Positions 1-11,707 of a stretch of 64,000 nucleotides of DNA are shown piece by piece (within the stretch, counting starts at the first letter, position 1; each line of letters starts with the position of its first letter). Under the pieces are notes generated by a model that was given only the letters and a program-made list of their open reading frames with translations, was not told where the DNA came from and did no database searches. The translations under genes and the position numbers were made by a program. Source of the DNA: Dictyophora rubrovolvata (Eukaryota; Basidiomycota; Agaricomycetes; Phallales; Phallaceae); contig CP114118.1 in assembly GCA_029959195.1 (NCBI GenBank), forward strand, positions 1,984,001-2,048,000, in the 5' to 3' direction.

Positions 1-1202
1 CCGTTCCTACAACGCCAGTTTCATTTTCAGTCCAAAATATTACGCGAGCCTCCGACCCGAATCGGAGGCTGGAACGTTTCGTGCTCTGAAGCGTAATTGA
101 CTCCCGCTTTATCTGCCGCAAAGCACCCTCTGACTCCTTTAGATCAGCCGAGACAGTCAGATCAGGAGCCAGATCATCGAGGCACAAAGGAGGATCCTTT
201 CGATACCAGTGCCTGAAAACACGAATTTCACTGTTGCAGAATAACGGATTGATGACGCGATACTCTATGGTATTGCATGTGAATCCTTTAGGCATATATG
301 CTTGGATGATGTCGAGTATAATGGACAACTGTAAAGACGTTCCCACCACTAGATCTATATATACCATAAGAAGAAAGTTATTCATAATTTAGACGAAGAA
401 TGTACCTGGATAACCTTCAGATTTAGCATAGTCGTAATGGTAGTGTATTTTATGGGTATCTTGGGAAAACATGGCGAAATCACGAATTCGCCGTCGTGTG
501 GGCATAAAACTGTATGAAAGGAATCTTTCCGTCGAGCTCGGCAAGCCATCAACTTTTACGTGTGGTTTACGACAGTGGGTCAAATGAGGATTGGAGTAAA
601 AACTCACATATGTTGATATTGCCGTCGTACTTATCGTAATAAAAAGCGGTGATGCACTCCTCATTTACCAAGTCCGTTTTCATAGGGAACCACTGATATG
701 TCACCATTTTGCGGTTGGTATGCAGAATAGGTGTGTCAGCTTTTTGGACTCTGTGGACTCTTTTCGATTCAAGACGAATAGCCTTTTTGACGAAATTCAT
801 TCCTACTAAAAGAGGGGACCTGGAGGACATGACAACAAGTCCGCTATGTCGAAGCCTGCGAGCGAATGCATGAGGAGCATGCCACGCCGGAGCACCATCC
901 GTCTGTACGGGCGCATTGTCATATAGATCAGGAAATAAGCTGAAGTAGTATCCCAAGGATATTGAGTTCCCAACACGTGGTGGGACCGGACGGAGATTCA
1001 TAACTGGGAATTCGAAACTACGAGTAGGCAAAAGAGTAAAAAGCTCATTGAGTTTGAATCGATGAAGTGTGTGTAGCGAAAAATGCGGTCTTTCTTTGGA
1101 GTTCAACCATTTTCGTATTGATTGCTCAGTGCGTGAATTAGAAAAAAGACTTTTGGAGGACGGCGGCGACAGTGACTGACAAGTTGGCGCGAAGACCCGC
1201 AT
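1..1202 (-). CDS. HTD2: 3-hydroxyacyl-thioester dehydratase type 2 (mitochondrial FAS II), C-terminus cut
   Basis: Dehydrates 3-hydroxyacyl-ACP in mitochondrial type II fatty acid synthesis, which feeds lipoate formation. Exons read 1202-608, 552-406 and 354-<1, with 54 and 51 nt introns that restore one continuous frame. The N-terminus is rich in Arg and Ser and poor in acids, as in a mitochondrial presequence. Conserved blocks are SPLLVGMNFVKKA near residue 130, then HKIHYHYDYAKSEGYP followed by DLVVGTSLQL across exon 2-3. The second block is the hot-dog helix and hydratase-type motif, with His and Asp in catalytic-like positions. The family's closing region (EYRVINPLF, then RVF..WYRKD) follows. 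The gene is divergent from eIF3j with only 109 nt between start codons, so they probably share a promoter. The family call comes from motif memory; a bacterial-type mesaconyl-CoA hydratase relative is the main alternative. Confidence 0.78.
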
Positions 1203-1311
1203 AGGGTATCTTTTTAAACTCCGATAAACTGTTTCCTAGTCCCATTTACTAGATCCTGCACTTTTTGTTTCGTCTCCCATACCTTCATTTCCCCTTTGAA
1301 TTATTGTTTCG

Positions 1312-2274
1312 ATGGCAGACGATTGGGGTATGATTGCAAACTGAACAGGCTACATACATGGAATTGATATCACTGGTAAACAGAGGCCGAGTCCAGCGAA
1401 GAGGAGGTCAAGCCTGCAAAGGTCGTGCCATCCAAAAAATGGGATGGTGAAGATGAAGAAGAGAACGAAGCTCCCGTAAGACATTCTTCGTCCCTGCACA
1501 CATTGATCTCATGGTGTTTAGGATGACTGGGAGGAGAGCTCAGAGGAAGAGGAACCATCGAAACCAGCCGCTCCGGTGGCTCCTCCTAAAAAGAAAGGCA
1601 CCCTTAAAGCCAAAATTGCCGAAAAAGAAGCTTCCAAAGCTAATAGAGGCGACACACTCGAAGACAGTGAACTCGAGGATGTCATAGATCCTGCCGAAAG
1701 AAAACGACTCGATCAAGAGCGTGAGCTGAAAGCAGACCTTTCCCATGCGGCGGATCTTTTTGGGGGGATGGCTGTATCATGTACGGTAATCTCGACTCAA
1801 TTATTGACACAGGAATTTGAGCAATTGATATTGCCTATGAATTTAGCCTCAAACGATATCAATACATTACTCAACTTTAATCCCAGGACTAAAGATGATT
1901 TTCAAGCATTGTCTTCAAAAATTATTGAAGTCCTCCTTAAACACCATGAAAATAAACCGCTGTACGCCTCGTTTATTGAACACCACGTTAGAGCCCTGGC
2001 GATGCCTTTGAAAGACGTTGAAGTCCGAAAAGCTGCCAGTGCGCTTACTACCCTTGCAAATGAAAAACAAAAAGAGCAACGGGACAAGGCAAGTGGAAAG
2101 AAGAAATCGAAGGCGACATCAAAGCCCACTCTAGGCAGTAGCAAGGTCGTCAAAAAGTAAGGATTTACCATGCAATTTATGACCAAGCGTGCTAACCGAC
2201 AATCCAGATTGGATGCCACCGTCTACGAAGAAGCATTAGACGATTTCGGAGCGAATGAAGATGATTTCATGTAG
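1312..2274 (+). CDS. HCR1: Eukaryotic translation initiation factor 3 subunit J
   Basis: eIF3j binds the 40S decoding centre and helps start-site selection, ribosome recycling and 20S pre-rRNA processing. Exons are 1312-1327, 1384-1475, 1522-2156 and 2208-2274, giving about 269 residues. The start MADDWG, an acidic N-terminus (KKWDGEDEEE, then DDWEESSEEEE), a basic stretch after PPKKKGTLK, a central helical core and the classic C-terminus LDATVYEEALDDFG...DDFM are all present. The last exon is needed, because reading through its donor would stop after KVVKK and lose the conserved tail. A 39 nt GT..AG stretch in exon 3, right after AADLFGG, is divisible by three and could be a retained or spliced mini-intron. 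Removing it would delete a non-conserved insert. HTD2 lies divergently upstream and PWP1 converges downstream with 67 nt between stop codons. Confidence 0.93.
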
Positions 2275-2341
2275 CAGGTCTGACTATTGTCTATGTGACT
2301 AGAATGCATCGAGCGCAGCTAATTAAACTCCTGTATCATAT

Positions 2342-4330
2342 TTAATCCTCGTCACCGCTCTCATCTTCATTATCGCTGACAATCCCAATAATACCGCCAT
2401 TTGAACGCTCCTTGACCGTAATGGAAGCCTGGTTTAGTTTGTGACTCAGCGTTTTTCTTGCACCAGCATTCGAGGCGACATCCCAAATTTGAAGTTTACC
2501 GGTCGAGCCGGCAGCTGCAACCGTTAATGGGTCATCGGGGGACCAAATGGCGGAAAAGACTCGTCCCTATAAAAATCATCAATTTACAATAAGTAGGGTT
2601 AGTAATATGGCCACATACGACTCCAAGGTCACGACTGGTAACCAAACTGACTTCCAATTTTGTGTTGTCGCCATCAGCAATATTCCAGATTTTCACCAGT
2701 TTATCTGTCCCTCCTGTCACCATGCATCCCCGAATATGTGGGTTAATGTCGAGAGCCGAGGCGGCGCCGTCATGAGCAGCAAGCGTGAAGCGGGGTCGGG
2801 CCAATGAATTACTGTCTGATGGTAGCGTCCGTGCATCGTAACATAGAATTAAACCGTTTTCTAATGCAACCTGCCAATTGATGAGATGAAAAGAAGAAGA
2901 ATGGTTTAAAGAAAGAGGATACTGACAAAAAAAGTATGAACTTCCCATGGATCCCAACAAATAGATTCTATTTCTGCACCATGAACCGCAACCAAACCTT
3001 TTTCGGGCGCTCGAGAATCGAATGTCCGGACCGTACGGTCGTAGCTACCAGAAAGCAATATGGATGGTTCTTTATCATTCCATCGAACGCTTTGAACTTT
3101 ATCGCTATGGACCTGAAAGCTCCGTAAAGCTCCGTTGGATTCCTCGGAGGATTCTTTTGCTGTTGCGCGGGTCAAGTCCCACAATTTTATAGTCGTATCC
3201 GCCGATGCACTAGCTAATAGATTTCGGTGTGCTTTATTCCAAGAAAGTCCGAGGACGGCATCCACATGGTAATCCGGCGAAGTTTTCCTTGATTGGTTTT
3301 TTTTGCGTTTCTTCTTCCCCGTTCCAAGCGACAGCGGGGTATGAGCTTTTGTTAAATCCGGTCTACCAAGGATAGCGGCCGGGTATATAGCATCTAAAAC
3401 ATCCAAAGACCAAATTTCGATTTCAGGTTCCATGGTTCCGAGAGCGATATAATTCCCTGTTGGATTGGATAGCGTTTGGGACGTTCCAGTATTTGGATGA
3501 AAATTCAGCCACTCCAAACAAAGCGGGAACGAAGACAGCATGATATCGTGATGGACATAGAGGCTTTCTTGAGTTTCGTCATACACATATACGTCGATAT
3601 ATGATATTTCATCCTCAGTTCTGGCAGAAGCGATTAGATTGTCTGTTGGTAAAACCTCGACTTCTTCACGTTCCTCCGCATCTACCTAGAAGAGGTTCAC
3701 TATCGAATGTGTAAACGCTTAAAAAGGCATACGTCTTTCAAAATAATATGTGGATCTTCGTTTATAGACTTATAATATGTTAAGCCCTTGATGTTGCTGA
3801 ATAAGCCCGTTTCTATATCGAATGAACTCAGTCTCATCGACCTTTACTTTTGGTGTAACATACACACCTGCTTCTTCCTTGTCGTATTCGTCAAGATTAT
3901 ATACAGATAGGTCATTTGGGTCTGCTTTTTTGGGGGGAGGAATTGGATCTTGGTCCATTTTATCGTCATTATCACCTGTCATATTCTCTTCTGCGTCTGA
4001 CTTTTCACTGGCAAAGAAACTTCAGAAAAAGGGCAATTCTTTCTGATGCATTCATACGCACTCCTCCCAGCCTTCTTTGTCATCACCATCATCTTCTTCT
4101 GCCATAGCCTGAGCAGCTTTATTGGCACGCTCTAATTCGATTCTGGCATCTTCAAGCTCTATTTTCGCTATAGAACTTATTCGTTTTAACTCGTCTTCAT
4201 CAAGATCATACTTGACCGGTTGCTGCAAACTAGCGCCCCGTCTGACCTAAATAAACTCATTCAGGAGAAGAAAAAAAGTACGATAGAGAATCATATATAC
4301 CCAAGCAAGACTAGATATTAGGCTGGTCAT
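2342..4330 (-). CDS. PWP1: Periodic tryptophan protein 1, WD40 ribosome-biogenesis factor
   Basis: Nucleolar WD40 protein needed for 60S subunit assembly and rRNA synthesis. Seven exons read 4330-4301, 4246-4062, 4007-3868, 3812-3733, 3685-2942, 2870-2619 and 2566-2342, giving 551 residues. The opening MTSLISSLAW plus VRRGASLQQPVKYDLDEDEL matches the family start. The acidic linker DDGDDKEGWEE and the family block DLSVYNLDEYD follow, then FSNIKGL. WD repeats run from about residue 200 (GLSWNKAHRNLLASASAD, SVRWNDKEPSILLSGSYD, ALDINPHIRGCMVTGGTD, AIWSPDDPLTVAAAGS). The tail is acidic (SDNEDESGDED). What first looks like a frame shift near 3812-3868 is a 55 nt intron. It sits tail to tail with eIF3j; both are translation-apparatus genes. 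Confidence 0.95.
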
Positions 4331-4550
4331 CCAGGAGCCGGTGCTGGAGGCTATTGGTCAAATTATAACTTGTCCAAACAAGGAAACCGGCGGGCGACTA
4401 ATATCGTAGCCGAAACCAAGTCCTAGTGAGAGTCACTGTCTACTCAGTACGGGCATTCTTTGGGCATTTTGTCAAAGCATAATATTTTTCAAGACATGAC
4501 AATACAAAGTATCAATATATATAATATATATGTACAACAGTTGTTTGTGA

Positions 4551-6627
4551 TCATTCCATCTTCAGAGGTGCAGCCCTTGGTGGAGTAGGAATCATGATAG
4601 CTTTCTGCGTCTTAGTCTTACTGGGAGAACCTTGGGGCGTCCTATTGCTGGAAACAACACCAGGGAGGCATAAATGTGATGGTGGTACCCCAATGTGTCG
4701 TATCAAAGACCAGGGAAGCTCATATCCAGATTGCTTCGCGATTACAATATAGCGAGAAATTTCTAAATGCAGTACACCATAATATGTCGTTGACGCTTTA
4801 CGGGCAGTCTAAGGAGAGTTTAGACCATGATCATTTATAAGACGTCTTCGTCAACGTACCAGGATTATACGCTCAAAGCCGGAGGCGAATAAATCGGCAT
4901 GAAGTCTTCGAGCCGAAAGCTCGTTGTCCGGAGATAACTTTGAGCTTTCCGCCGCTCTTGCAAGAGAGTTAATAAATTGAAAGTGACTAGTCTGTTAAAA
5001 AATGGATTCTCAAAAAGGTTATCTGCTATTGATGAGTGTACGGACCAAATATGTCATTGCCTCGAATTCAACGCCACCAGTCATTCCACCCGGCGCCTTT
5101 GGACGCTCAACTTTTCCTTCGTCTGTTTGTTCCAAGTTCCAAATAGCGTTTTGGGGATGACAAAAAATCCAAAAATAATCTCGACAGACATCTGAAATCT
5201 CTTTCAAGTATGTTTTATAAATTCTGGGTGTATGAAGCGATGCTATGAACTCGTGAGGTGAGAGTGGAACGGACTGAACTTCTGCTGGAGGAGGAGCGGG
5301 AGTCAAAAGAAGTGTGCGAACAAATGAAAATAGTGATAAGTGAGGCGAAGGCAGAGGTATTTCTTGAAGAGGAGTTTGAACGCTTTCCAAGAAATCGTGT
5401 GGTCGCTTCACGCTTTTCTTAGAAGCGAGTGAGGACGTGGGGTAAATTTCAAAGAGGATAAGCAGCAAATCAACGATCAGCTGTCTTGTAGAAACATCTC
5501 CAGGTTTCTTGTCGCTGAAAAGCAGTTTCATCAATTGCGCGAAAGGTGTTGAACTGCAGCTGCGTAAAGCAGCGCACCCGATGGACGATGTAGAAAGAGC
5601 TTTGAAGCAACGAAGAAGCTCATGGAGTATTTTATCATCATGTTGTTCTTCTCTGTAGTCGATGAGCTGTCTAAGTTACAAATTCAGTGTGGAGACCTTA
5701 CCGCCATTCGACTTCCAGTATTTCGACCAGTCTCGTCAGAAGAACGGTATATCCGCCATTTCCCAAAAACCCTTCTGACCAGCTAGAAACGCCGTAAGCT
5801 CTTCCGATTAGAATAGATAATGAAACAAAAATGGCGCACCTCGCCGATTCGTTGCGTAATAGTAATCGAAGCTTTTTGACCAATTCAATATCTAATTGGA
5901 TAGTCGACGTCTCCGACAGCATCGTATACATTGCCATAGGTGATATATCTCTAACTGTTCCTTTAACCAACTTAGAGTTGTTCTTATTTGCGCTTGATGA
6001 ATAGGAAGTTGATTGGGGTGCGTCCATGGAAATCCCTCGAAAATGCGAGCGGCCGGAGGGACTAGACGGTCTACTAATACCTTCACTTATAAAAGGTGCT
6101 CTAGGAAGGGGAAGTGGTGTTTGGTTATCAAGTTTCGGAAGAGTCAACGCATCCGGTACTTGAAGGCCTTTAAGCGCGAAGTCTATGTGGTTACTGCTCA
6201 GAGATCGGCGAAGCTTGGGCCGCTTCGAAGGTGCGAGGGTTGGCTCTTGGGGAGCCAATACATGAGACGACCGTAACATGGCTGCTTTTACTGGTGTATC
6301 TAGCGAGATTAGTTTTGGTCGCAAGGTTTCAGGGATCTGTAGTTCATCCTTTATTAAGAATTAGACTCGTCAGCGAGTAAAGAAAGGTGCAATGTTTCAA
6401 AAGCATACTAAAAGTTTTTCAAATGCTTTATCGGTGGACAACTTCTCAATTTCCTTTGGATCTTGAATTCTTATCATTTGGCGGTTCCGAGAGTTGGTAT
6501 GGGCGGGAATTGAGCTTTTCTTGGGGCTTTCTGTGTTAGGTATTGCGTTTTCTTTTCCTTCATAATCGGTGCCCTTTGATGGCAAGTTAGAGGAGGGACG
6601 TTTCGGTGGTAGGATGTTCTTGAACAT
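4551..6627 (-). CDS. GBD/FH3 (formin N-terminal type) armadillo protein without FH2
   Basis: Resembles the Rho-GTPase-binding and FH3 armadillo regulatory half of fungal diaphanous-type formins (SepA, Bni1), but is a free-standing protein of about 626 residues. Exons are 6627-6409, 6348-5702, 5670-5046, 4991-4860 and 4808-4551; all phases join. Recognisable blocks are FEKLL then DELQIPETLRPKLISLDTPVKAAML (GBD entry, residues 70-95), KKLRLLLRNESARCAIFVSL, ILEVEWRQLIDYREEQHDD, LHELLRCFKALSTSSIG and KAPGGMTGGVEFEAM, then TSHFQFINSLARA. There is no proline-rich FH1, no FH2 and no DAD; the protein ends ...APLKME. The N-terminal 70 residues and the C-terminus are polar and probably disordered. It may compete with formins for Rho or Cdc42. 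Two CACGTG sites lie 72-102 nt upstream of the start. Intron 3 uses a weak GTCCGT donor, chosen because it restores YLTSHFQFIN. Confidence 0.82.
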
Positions 6628-6698
6628 CAGAATAGAGTGTTGAACGAGTCGACGAACCCTTGATCACGTCGCGTAACGGTTCAGAACAAAAGTTGGGT

Positions 6699-6729
6699 CA
6701 CGTGAGTACTTATATAATCTAATCACGTG
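6699..6729. promoter_or_regulatory. Paired CACGTG E-boxes flanking a TATATAA
   Basis: CACGTG occurs at 6699-6704 and again at 6724-6729, with TATATAA at 6711-6717 between them. The pair lies about 70-100 nt upstream of the minus-strand GBD/FH3 gene. CACGTG is the core bound by fungal bHLH factors (Cbf1, Pho4 types). Function is inferred from position only. Confidence 0.45.
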
Positions 6730-8616
6730 CCTTCCAACTCTTGGTCCCTGTTTGGCTTAAGCTAGTCTCTCCTCGACTATAACATTATTCCTTATCCTGA
6801 CACTAAAACAAACGATTAGCTCAGCAGCGCTTGACTTGCAGTCCGGTAATTACTTACTTCCCAAGTCTGGAGGAAGTCTCGATCATTATTGCGCGATATC
6901 ATCATGATTCAGGTTGTTGTCAGAACAGACAGCTCAGACACACGTAACAATAATTGAATGTTACTTAAATTAAGCCAAAGTTCAAGGCTAGGCTTTACAT
7001 AACTGAGATTTGAATTTCTATTCAAAAATACATGTCGAGGGCATCGCCTTGACAAACATCACAGCATCGCTTCTTCAAGAGTTAGCACGTCTGGTTTCTC
7101 CATACATGAGTAACCCGTATAGTGTTATCCAACTTGCAAGTTCCTCCGACCGGACGCGGGAAGCCCTTGCCTGGTTCTTAGACTAAAATGGCTGAAGATC
7201 CTTCGCGAATAGCTTTCTGTCTCTTCTGATGGCACCCCTTTGACGCCATGATGATTATGCTTTCAAGTTACTGAGCGTACGGCATTTGAGTCTTACGCAA
7301 ACTCTTCCGGTATATCCGACGGGTTCTTGTATGGCGTATATGCTCCATCAGCGAAGGCTCGGTAGTGTGAAACTTGATCAGTTCACTCTGGCTCTTTGAG
7401 GGGTTCCCGGTAATATTTTTTGTAACACCTCTTTTTTTTTCGAATTGGACGTCAAGCCTCGAGGATGTGGCCATCAAGATGGTTTCCAGGTTCACTTCAT
7501 CAATTATAGAATGATATCGCGATTTGCTTAGAATCCTGCCAGTGAGTGGAAATGGTTATGTATTTAATTCACGCGGATGATTTGCTGCATATTTCTTCGA
7601 GTGGCCGAATCTGGCTATCATCTTTGGATAGAATGTGAACCACGCTGACACGTTTTGGCCTTCAGATTCCGGTCAATTTGGAGTCCCGAGTCATCTGCAA
7701 CAGTCACGGTAGTCATCGCAGAGCGAAATTCGATTCGGAGCACACGGCGGTGGGACCCAATGAGAATAAAGAAGGATATCAGTATGTTTCGATCTGACAC
7801 TTGCGGAGTCTCCGAGTCTGAACTATCCAAAGATGAATTCTTTTCGCGTTCCCTCCCGCCGAGCTCACCGGCAAAAATTGGATTGAATCCCACGAAAAAC
7901 ATTAATTGGGGTATTGTCTAAAGATGAAAAAAATCTTGAATGCTGTTCACTTTAATGTAGTACCGAAAAGCATGTAACACGTGTGTACGAAGAAAAAAGG
8001 TTCAAATACACCTTTCACACTACATATCAGAATATTTTTAATTTGTAATTTTTTAAGGTCATATAAGGTTTTTGTTTTTCCGACTTGAGAGAAAAAACCT
8101 TATGTCTAGATTTAAACTAGTGCGCGTGTGACTTATTGAATATCCCGAACATCTCACGATTCTGAGCTATGATCTACATATATCACGATTATCTTTAATA
8201 GATGCTTTTGACCTCAGATTTTCAAAATGCAAGTGCACTATGCAATCAAAGTATTCCAGCGAAGATAAATAGGGTGCAAACATACATTGAAAGCAAGAAT
8301 AAAGTACAGGAATAATCTCGATGTATATGTATGTATATGTGAGTGAAATAGATTTTCAAATTGGATATCACAATTAGGAAGTTAAATGAAAGGGGAAGAA
8401 GGAAAATGAAAAAAAAAATTTGTATGCAAGATAATTATTTTGATCAAACAAGGTATAATAAGTCAGATATTGATTAGTTTTCAGTTCTTTGGTGGAGCAG
8501 TTCCGTGGAAAAAAATTCAATCATTGCCAAAAGGAAAAAAAAAAAAGATAAAAACAAATGGAGGATATGGCACCTTGGTATTTGGAAATGTCCCGGTTCG
8601 TTTCGTTCGGACTAGA
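6730..8616. other. Gene-poor intergenic stretch
   Basis: About 1.9 kb between the start of the GBD/FH3 gene and the stop of the first zinc-cluster gene. Open frames here stay below 95 codons, lack recognisable motifs and do not join through convincing introns. The right part (7900-8600) is AT-rich, with A-tracts and a hairpin at 8063-8103. A candidate reading of 267 nt at 7655-7921 has Ser/Arg-rich composition, but I cannot support it as a gene. No transposon ends or target duplications were seen. Confidence 0.6.
8063..8103. repeat. Inverted repeat, 11-bp perfect arms
   Basis: ATAAGGTTTTT at 8063-8073 is exactly complementary to AAAAACCTTAT at 8093-8103, with a 19 nt loop. It lies about 510 nt beyond the stop of the minus-strand zinc-cluster gene, in AT-rich DNA. 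It could be a chance hairpin or part of a 3' processing region. Confidence 0.5.
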
Positions 8617-11600
8617 CTAGATAACAAGTAAATGCCCGCACGTTTCTTCTCGCACCTTTCGCCAATCGACTTGGATTGTTCCGGGTTTCGTTATTTGTGA
8701 ACTTTCATTATCTCTGCGCCTCCAGACTTCTTCCATTAAATCAAGGACTTGATTCCGACCTTTCATTAAATTAAAACCGCTCCTGTTCCGATCCAATTGC
8801 TGTTGTTGTTGTTCGGGGGAATTTCCATTCTCCAATTTAATAACTTCTGTTGCATTACCGAGTCCACCCAGCTGTAGTCCCTGAGCGTAGGTCACTAACC
8901 CAAGCACCTCTTTCACACAATTTCTGAAGAAATCGCGATGCTCCCTTGTATCAGATAAACAACCAGCTAGACAGATCGGGAAAAGTAATTCGCGTCCGGA
9001 CTGATCAGGAAGAGCGTCAAGGCGTTCAAGTTTATGCAAGGAATTGACGAGAGATTGGGTTAAATCTGCGATCTCGGGTATAGCTTTTAAACGTAGATCC
9101 CGTCAATATAATTATGAAACGTTTTTTCAATTTCAAACCAGGCTCACCAGGAAAATGACCACTAACAGTACTCCATAAATATACCAGTGCTGCTTCATAA
9201 AAAACGTTCGATATGAGCATCATCTGTTCCGTGGTTGACGTGGGAGAAATAGGTGTCGTGACGGACAGACCGCCGGACAAGTCCATGGACGAATGAAGAG
9301 TTGGACTTGGGGTTGGATATGTTGTTGATGAAGAGGAGCCACTAACTAGATTATTCACTCCATGCCCCATTCCAATCCCCATGGACAAAGGTGCCAGACC
9401 AAGACCAAGAGTTGACAGACTCGACCCCATAGGCAAGTCAAACTGCTGAGATTGTGAGGATGGAGTAGAAGGTCCATGTTGGTTTTGATAAAAGCTTTGC
9501 TGATGGATTCTTTGCCTCTGCGCCGAATGCTGTTGCGAAGACCGGGACGACTGAGACGATGCCTGTTGCTGAGAATGCGAGTACAAGGAACTACTGTGGT
9601 GGTGAGAATGTTGGCTGAGCTGGTCGGAGAAGTACATCCCTAGTGCCATTCCGCCGACTCCAAGAGTCACTTCACCCCCTGTTGCCCGATTAACGGCCCA
9701 CCCGCACCTTGTTTTCAATTCACTTTCGATGTCTTCAGCTTTCCGAACAAGCTCTCTATAACTCAGACATCCGTTTTTGATTTGAGTGTCTTTCCAATGA
9801 CTGAGGCAAGCAGTTTCGGCCAAAGCATACATGACACCGTCTGGGCATCTACTAAGAGAGAGCTGAAGAGGGAAGTTCGTGCGAGGGGAAGAGGAGTGCT
9901 GTTGTGAACTATGGTGGCGGAGAGGAGAGCCGTTTTGTTCATTGTAGAATAGCCGTCTATACAACTCTATGAATTGTGGGGTTCGACCAGTATTAATCCC
10001 AGCTATGATGTCGAACCACTAGAAAAAAAATAAACAATGGTCATTTCTTGTTTCCCCTTCCTGGATTAAACGAAACAGCGGGGGAAAAAAAAGAACGTAC
10101 CATCGTCATTTGAGCCGTGAACCGAGCAGAAAGACTTTGTTGGAGCCATTGAAGACGAGGGTTTTGGGAGGTATTGAGAGGAGTTTCAACCAACCACTCC
10201 AGAGCGACATTCAGGGGAACTTGCCAGTCGCCGGATCCATCGGAAAGAAGAGAATACGTGACAAGATGTATGGCGGCAGTCGCATCCTGTTCGGTATATC
10301 GCCCCATTCGTTGGCGAGATTGCTGTAGCAACCACCATGTATGCTCATGAAACTGTTTTGAAATGGCGTTTTGGGAGTTATCAGCTGAAGGATCTTCAAG
10401 ACCTTCTGCTGATCGGATTATACTCTGGTGGAGAGCTGCGACGGCGCAAATAGAGGTGGCAACGACGCCGTTTGGCTCGCGGACTATGAGATCCCGAAGG
10501 ACAGACTCGACGTTGGGTCCAGAATACAAGAAATGGATTTGTCGGATTTGGCGGAAGAAGTACAGGATATATTGATCGCGGTTCTGAAGGGATAAACTTG
10601 GTTTGTGTGAAGGGGTCTGGGGTGCTGTCGGACTGACGGGTTGAGAGGGCAAGGCAGAGATCGAGTCATAGTATTGCTGATGGAAATGCATCATCGAAAG
10701 GTCGGAGGGAACCACATGAGGGCTTGAAGTTGAGTAGGTATTGGGCAGAGGTGTTAAAGGAACACCAGGAGTTGCGAATAGATGCAAATCCAATGCAGAT
10801 AGGCCGTGGGATAGGTCTTCGTGTGGGTGGGTGGGGTGCGTGCACAAGCAAATAAGGTAAGTTACAGATCCATCAACTTCAAAAAGAAAGAAAAAAGTAA
10901 GAACCTGGAGTGGCTTGTGGCATTTGTACAGTATGATACGTAGGAGAGGTGGTCGCGGAAGTGGAATGAGAATATACGTTGTAGTCCTCAGCTTCGTCGC
11001 TGGGAGAGTCATTATTGGCGTGACTGTTAGTATAAGATGGTTCGGAATACGGGTATTGCGACGGGGAAGCATTTGGCAATTTCCTCTGACCACGAATCAT
11101 GCCTTGGTTTGAGAGTTGGTTCTTGATACGAGCCTTGTACGCATCGACCTGGGACTTGTCCTAAACATAATGATTTTTTGAGAACGCGTATCTTAAATTA
11201 ACCTGTGGCAAGGAAGAAAAAACAAACCCTCATCCAGTCCTGAGGAATAAACCATGAGTGTTACGGCCGAACGGAGAGAGTGTGTGTGTTGTATATGACA
11301 TACCGGACGTTTAATGCCCCAGCCCAAACACTCGATTTTGAGTCTGCGACATGTCTGACACGAGTCATTTTCGCGCTGTTCGTCGCATTTCTGAATTAGA
11401 ATAAATAATAAAAAAGTTTTTAGAAGAGCCTGGTGTGGCGGAGTAGTTGGGAAGACACCTTTCTGCGTAATCGACAAGTCCTGGAAAACACGGAAGAAAG
11501 GAGCTGAGTCTCGATCACTTTTTTCTGCGTTCGCGGCAAAGATTACGTACCAACAGCCTCCCTTTCCTTGAGAACGGTAAATGTCTAATGTGAACTGAAA

Positions 11601-11707
11601 GGAAAAGCAGTGCAGCGACGAGAGAGCTCACCTCTGGGCAGAGAAGGGTCTGGGGAGGTCATGGTTTTGCTGCTGGCTGCAGGAGCAGATCTAAGGCGGA
11701 CAGGCAT
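8617..11707 (-). CDS. Zn(II)2Cys6 transcription factor, Moc3-like, paralog A
   Basis: Fungal zinc-cluster regulator. Starting at 11707 (MPVRLRSAPAASS), exon 1 runs into DIYRSQGKGGCWTCRLRRK, and the next exon gives KCDEQRENDSCQTCRRLKIEC. Spacing is C-X2-C-X6-C-X8-C-X2-C-X6-C. LGWGIKRP, DWMR and DKSQVDAYKARIKNQL follow, separated by introns. A Ser/Pro-rich linker leads to a helical effector domain starting near LQNRDQYILYFFRQIRQIHF, with DLIVREPNGVVATSICAVAA, then MTM|WFDIIAGINTGRTPQF at an intron, and a Gln/His/Ser-rich insert (about residues 480-570). It ends VDWRKVREETCGHLLVI. An in-frame ATG at 11779 is a longer alternative start. The paralog upstream has the same order of motifs and shares intron sites after RRK and after DWMR. 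Targets are unknown. Confidence 0.88.

Noticed and set aside
3770-3870. Apparent frame shift in PWP1 between the YDKEEAG and SNIKGL blocks
   Set aside because: A 55-nt GT-AG intron (3867-3813) joins the two frames exactly and restores the family sequence.
7655-7921. Small plus-strand open frame of 88 codons in the gene-poor stretch
   Set aside because: No conserved pattern, an equally long frame lies on the other strand, and no supporting introns or promoter features.
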